This document shows, piece after piece, positions 59,974 to 64,000 of a DNA stretch of 64,000 nucleotides (position 1 is its first letter; each line of letters opens with the position of its first letter). Under the pieces are notes generated by a model. It saw nothing but the letters and a program-made list of their open reading frames with translations. It did not search any database and had not been told where the DNA came from. The DNA is taken from assembly GCA_907165065.1 (NCBI GenBank), contig OU015541.1, forward strand, positions 12,081,001 through 12,145,000, in the 5' to 3' direction. Origin of the DNA: Caprimulgus europaeus (taxonomy: Eukaryota > Chordata > Aves > Caprimulgiformes > Caprimulgidae). A program made the translations under genes and the position numbers.

Positions 59974-60400
59974 TGGCTCAGAAGATGGCACCATGCAGCA
60001 GTGGACTAGGCCAGGACCAAGAGGATAAAGGTTGGCACCGCTGTTATCTGATTTCTTGATGTTATAATGCTGGCACTGAATCAGCCTGCGTGAACCAGCA
60101 TCTAACTTTAGCCCCTTATTTATTTATCCCAAGGCGTCGTATCACTGCAAGCAGCTCACCTCGGATGCATCATTCTTGCAAAGGTCCCAGGGGATGGCTG
60201 GTACACAATTAGCAGGAGTATATTCTCAGCTTGATGTGAAGGGTTTTAGCCCATTAACACTAATGGCAGCTGCAGTGCTGGAGCTCCGTATATCACAGCA
60301 GACACGCACACATGAACACGTTGAGCTTTGCACGCATCTCACCCGCCCAAGAGGCGCCTGCGGATTATTGGGAATAAAACATTCACAATGCTCCAAAAAT

Positions 60401-62400
60401 CCACTGATGTGAACAGGAACTTCGTTGTTTTCAAATACTCACCCTCTCTCTCAAAAAAACCCCCAAAAACCCAACAAATTAAAACATAAACCTGAGGTGG
60501 TGGCAGAGCGTGTCATGTTCCCCAATGAAAGTGGCAGCCTAGAAGTGTGCATCATGGCACTACCGTGAAGAAAAGCCACCCATCTCCTCAGGCAAGCCAG
60601 AAGACATGAGCTGTGTAGGGAGCCACTGCAAAGCAGTGCTGCTGTAGGGCTTGAGGGAACGACCAGCATGGAGAAACTGGCTCATGTCACTTTAGACAAC
60701 GGAGGCAGAAAGGAGGCAGAGAGAAGCATTTGCTGCCTGAGAGTTCTTCCCTCTTTTTTTGCAAATAACAAAGTACAATTAAAGTATGCAGCAATCTAAG
60801 GCTCAGCAGAGACACTCAGGGATGTTTGCTCAGGAGGAGGGTGGCAGAGGACATCTCTAAATGAGCACAAAGGCCAGTCCTTAGGATGCACACCGTGCAT
60901 CATCACAGCCTGTGCTTGGGAACTCTGATCCCATGCTCAGGACAGCAATGTCCTGGGGAGCAAAGGTGGATGAAACCAATCTCTGTGCTCCTCGTGGAGT
61001 CACTCAGGGTCTCCCATAAGGCAGACTTATTACTCCTGTGAAAGAAATAACAGGTATAATAAAATACATATATCCCAGCCAACACCTCTGCCCATCCCAG
61101 CCAGCCCTGAGGGGCAGCGAGGAGCACCGAGCAGGACTCTGGGCCAAGTCACAGTGCAACCTCCTACCCTCCAGCTCTGCAGGGCAGGATCTGACCCGCA
61201 GCACAACCAACCACCACCTCTTCAGACCATCACAAAGAGACCATCATCCTCATGGCACACAGGGAGGAGGCTGGCACTGCCAGTGCTGCCTCCATCTGGG
61301 GAAGAGCCAGCCCGCCCTGTCCTAGTCAGTGGCATGTAAACCCGAGCTCTGTGTCTTTATTAAGAGGTCAAGTCTGGTTGTCCTTAAAAATATAAGCACA
61401 GCAGCTTCCCTCCAGATGTATCCCCAAACCAAGCAACCAAGATGAAAGTTTACTTAATTTAAAAAAAAAAAGATCAAAAAAAGTCCTAAGGCATTGACTG
61501 AAATAATTTCTCAGACTCTCAATCTAGTCTTTGAAAACAACCTGGAAATGACATTCTCATTAATTACACACCACATACCCAGAAAATGACAGCACTGTTG
61601 AGCTGACAGCAACAAGAAAACAGAAAACAGCTTGGGCAGGCAGATACCAAGCACACTGTCATGAAAAAATACTCATCTGCATACAGGCAAGGATGGCCAG
61701 AGCCCAGCAAGGAGCAGGAGCCACACTGATGCTAACAGACCATTCCATCACTGGAGCCACAGCGAGCAATGGGCACCCTCTTGTCACACCCAGCCAACAC
61801 ACAGAGGGAACTTCAAGCAGTGTTTTCCCTTGTAAAGCCAAGACAAGCCCAGTCTGGGCAAGTCATTTATCTTTGCTTGCTCTTTGAGCTGCTATCAGCG
61901 CAATGTGATTGATTACTGGAGCTGGGAGGCTTCCCCACCACCACACAGACTAAGAGCAAAGTCAGACACTTTCCCCCTGCTGACTCCTGTGCTAGTCAGT
62001 AGGGAGTAGATGTAAACCATAAGCACCAAAATAAGTGGGTAAATATTTGGTGTATGCTTCCACAGTGACAGAAGTCTTTGCAAATTCACAGAATGGAGAA
62101 CATGAAGAGCAGCAAATCCTCTTTAAAATAAGAAACTGGATAGAGTGAGTGGTAGAGTGGAAAAAACAGACTGGTAGTTTATATGTTAATGATGGACTTG
62201 GAAAAACCTGGATTTACTGGTCTGCAATGAACCCATAAACTTCTACACACCACGGGTGAAACTGGAGAACTGCCTCACCCCAAAACTCAGGAGTCGCTTA
62301 CAGGGGCTTTAGCAGTCAGGTTAAATCTCATGGAAACTGGAAAAGGTGCTCACTTCATTGAAACTATCACCTGAAACAACAGGGTTTGTGAACCAGCTTG
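60401..62400. other. Unique sequence, no gene recognised
   Basis: A/C-rich patch at about 60453-60483 and an A run at 61460-61471. Open frames are of chance length. The segment 61100-61330 is somewhat GC-rich but shows no recognisable exon. Confidence 0.4.
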
Positions 62401-62735
62401 GAAGGTGAGATACCCAGAGGATGGAGCTGGCAAGGAGCTGCTTGAGCACAGGCTACATCTGCCTGCAAAGAGGAGGAGTGAGGAAGGGCACTGGAGAGCA
62501 GACGGGCAACGAGCGGCTAGCGGAGGCGGCTGCACAACTGCCGAGCCTGGAGCTGGTGCTGTGCAGGGTGCTGGTGGGAACAGTCGGAAAAAAACAAGCA
62601 AGGAATCTGTTCCTGGTTGTTCAGTCCTCCTGTGGACAAGCAAACAAGACCCTCATGTGTCCTTTAGTAGCATCAATAAAAGTTGCATTAAGAAGCAAAA
62701 GCAACTTGAGAACCATTTCTCCTGGAATAATTTAT
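62401..62735 (+). other. Moderately GC-rich segment ending in AATAAA, unrecognised
   Basis: Two overlapping plus frames (62405-62737 and 62421-62741) are open for about 106-110 codons. AATAAA lies at 62675-62680. It might be a terminal exon of a non-coding transcript, but there is no domain, and the flanking splice signals are not convincing. Confidence 0.15.
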
Positions 62736-62739
62736 AAGT

Positions 62740-62785
62740 AATTTATTTTTTTTTCTTTTCTTTTTTATTTTTCCTTTTATAGCAA
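62740..62785. repeat. T-rich low-complexity tract
   Basis: About 45 bases of mostly T with single A or C interruptions on the plus strand. Confidence 0.85.
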
Positions 62786-64000
62786 TATCTGACTTAAACC
62801 AGATCCACCTTCACCTGAAAGCACAAACCATCAGCAGCTTTTGGCTTGCCAAGCCCTGAAAGCATCGTCCTGGAGGAGAAGGCAGATCTGCTGCACGTTG
62901 GGAAGGTCACAAACCAGAGCAAGGGTGCTGGTGGAGCCGGGCACCCAGGAAAACACACAAAGGCAGCACCCACATCAGCTGGGAGGTGCAGGGGTGCTAC
63001 AGGCTGATGCAGAAGCAGACACAAGTATCCAGCTGCACTTGGTGGCTCTGCTGGTTTTTCTTGGCAGAGATCTGTTGACTTCTGCCACGTAGAAGGAATA
63101 ACCTGGTTTCATTCAGGGGTTGTTTGGTTTAAGAACGTGCACCTAGGCAGGTCGGAGCTGTGCAGACAGACTGTTTTCGTGAGAGAGTGAGTGAAAACAG
63201 AGCAAAGTTTCAGAAAGAAAGTTTATTTTAGAGTATTTCCTACCGTCTGGTTGAATTATACTTTTAAAAGTTCAATTATCTTCTGATAAACTTAACCAGC
63301 CAAATTAGGAAACTAAATACAATTATTAAAGCATAAGAGAACCATTTCAGATTTGGTTCAAGTGCCAAGCCAAATTTAACAAGCCTGCAGATCCTGACGA
63401 ATAATTCCAGAAAGATCCTTCAGCTTCATTTCAAACTAGAAGAACAGATGAAATCCTGGGATATGATTTACATTTATCCTCATGTTTTTAATCAAAACTT
63501 ACACAGTCCTTTTAGCTGGCCAAAACCAGAACTAGGATTTTATAAAAATGTATTTATTTTATAAAAATGGAACTGGGGGATTTGAGCAGCTCTGTGCTGA
63601 GCTGTTGAAGTGCTGCACAAACCCTACCTCCAGTGTGCAACACCAAGTCTGAAAACCTGGGAAAAAATTCCATGTACCCCAGCATTTTGCCGAGCAATCT
63701 TTTATCCAGATGCTCTCCCAGCAGCTAAATTAATCTCCTCAGAATTTTAGTACAAGTTTTTTTGGGGTTTTTTTAAAGAAATCTTCCCCATAACTCTTGG
63801 CAAAGGATTCAGAGTTCTGTGAATTTACAGAGCAGCCTGCAGCGTTAGCATTCCCCCTGCGGCTCCGCACCCTGCCACGCGCCCAACGCCTGTCCCATAT
63901 CACGTAGCGATGCTCCTAAATGATCTCCAACAATTGATTTCCAACAGTAACATCTTCATCAGAAAGGACTCAAAGCTGAACATATCAAGACTAAAAACAT
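62786..64000. other. Unique sequence to the window end, no gene recognised
   Basis: A 14-base direct repeat, ATTTTATAAAAATG, occurs at 63537-63550 and 63556-63569. The last 165 bases keep several CpGs (CTGCGGCTCCGCACC, CACGCGCCCAACGCC, TCACGTAGCGATG). They may be the edge of another conserved element that continues past the window. Confidence 0.4.

Larger units (their letters stand above)
59746..60400. promoter_or_regulatory. Strong candidate conserved regulatory element with paired inverted repeats
   Basis: This block keeps about twenty CpGs in 650 bases, unusual for this window, without being a GC-rich island. Two inverted repeats built on the word TGATGTA lie at 59883-59905 and 59941-59973. 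The first one's centre also spells TTGACGCAAT, which is the C/EBP-CRE (CEBP-ATF4) composite site. Further words include GTAATTAAATTGAATCCAC near 59773, GTTATCTGATTTC near 60042, and ACAATTAGCAGG and CATTAACACTAATGG downstream. No credible frame exists. Texture suggests a deeply conserved enhancer, but conservation is not measured here. Confidence 0.45.

Noticed and set aside
1..64000. Operons, CRISPR arrays, phage genes, tRNA or rRNA genes
   Set aside because: Nothing in either strand supports any of these; the repeat content is vertebrate, specifically avian.

Overview
The window looks like an avian nuclear genome, from a gene-free part such as an intergenic desert or the inside of a very large intron. 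The evidence is the repeat content. There are several CR1 LINE 3' ends of the bird type, which read GGTTTGGGTTGGAAGGGACC on one strand. There is one solo LTR of the abundant avian ERVL kind, starting TGTCCTGGTTTC. A few very old, strongly decayed amniote CR1 and MIR-like pieces are also present. Repeat density is low and base composition is mostly AT-rich. I see no bacterial-style operon, no CRISPR array, and no tRNA or rRNA that I can support.

I do not recognise a single protein-coding gene. Nearly all open frames are short and have the composition expected by chance. The longest recognisable coding remnants are the reverse-transcriptase C-terminal ends of two CR1 copies, at 38114-38770 on the minus strand and 41357-41848 on the plus strand. 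Three places resemble isolated vertebrate exons: 59208-59414, 52102-52140 and 55233-55301 (minus). None has a protein match I can name, so they are reported as hypotheses.

Layout. 1-6677: unique AT-rich sequence with a likely regulatory cluster at 5130-5945. 6678-7120: CR1. 9526-9998 and 22140-22640: two ancient CR1 remnants. 11165-11500: likely conserved block. 13391-14225: GC-rich patch. 14496-14575: CR1 tail. 14576-22140: mostly featureless AT-rich sequence. 24110-24330, 27265-27440, 29235-29500, 31850-32205 and 36081-36300: candidate conserved non-coding elements. 35047-44102: the repeat-rich part, with six CR1 pieces (two of them a near-matching inverted pair), two MIR-like remnants, a short duplicated block and a CA microsatellite. 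51085-51712: solo LTR. 52141-52640: candidate conserved element. 56239-56370 and 58336-58462: MIR-like remnants. 59746-60400: the most striking unique block, CpG-retaining and carrying two inverted repeats built from the same TGATGTA word. The remainder to 64000 is unique sequence.

The most reasonable reading is a regulatory desert or long intron with several dispersed enhancers around an unseen developmental gene. That is inference from texture (retained CpG, homeobox, SOX and bZIP words, absence of genes), because sequence conservation cannot be measured from one genome.
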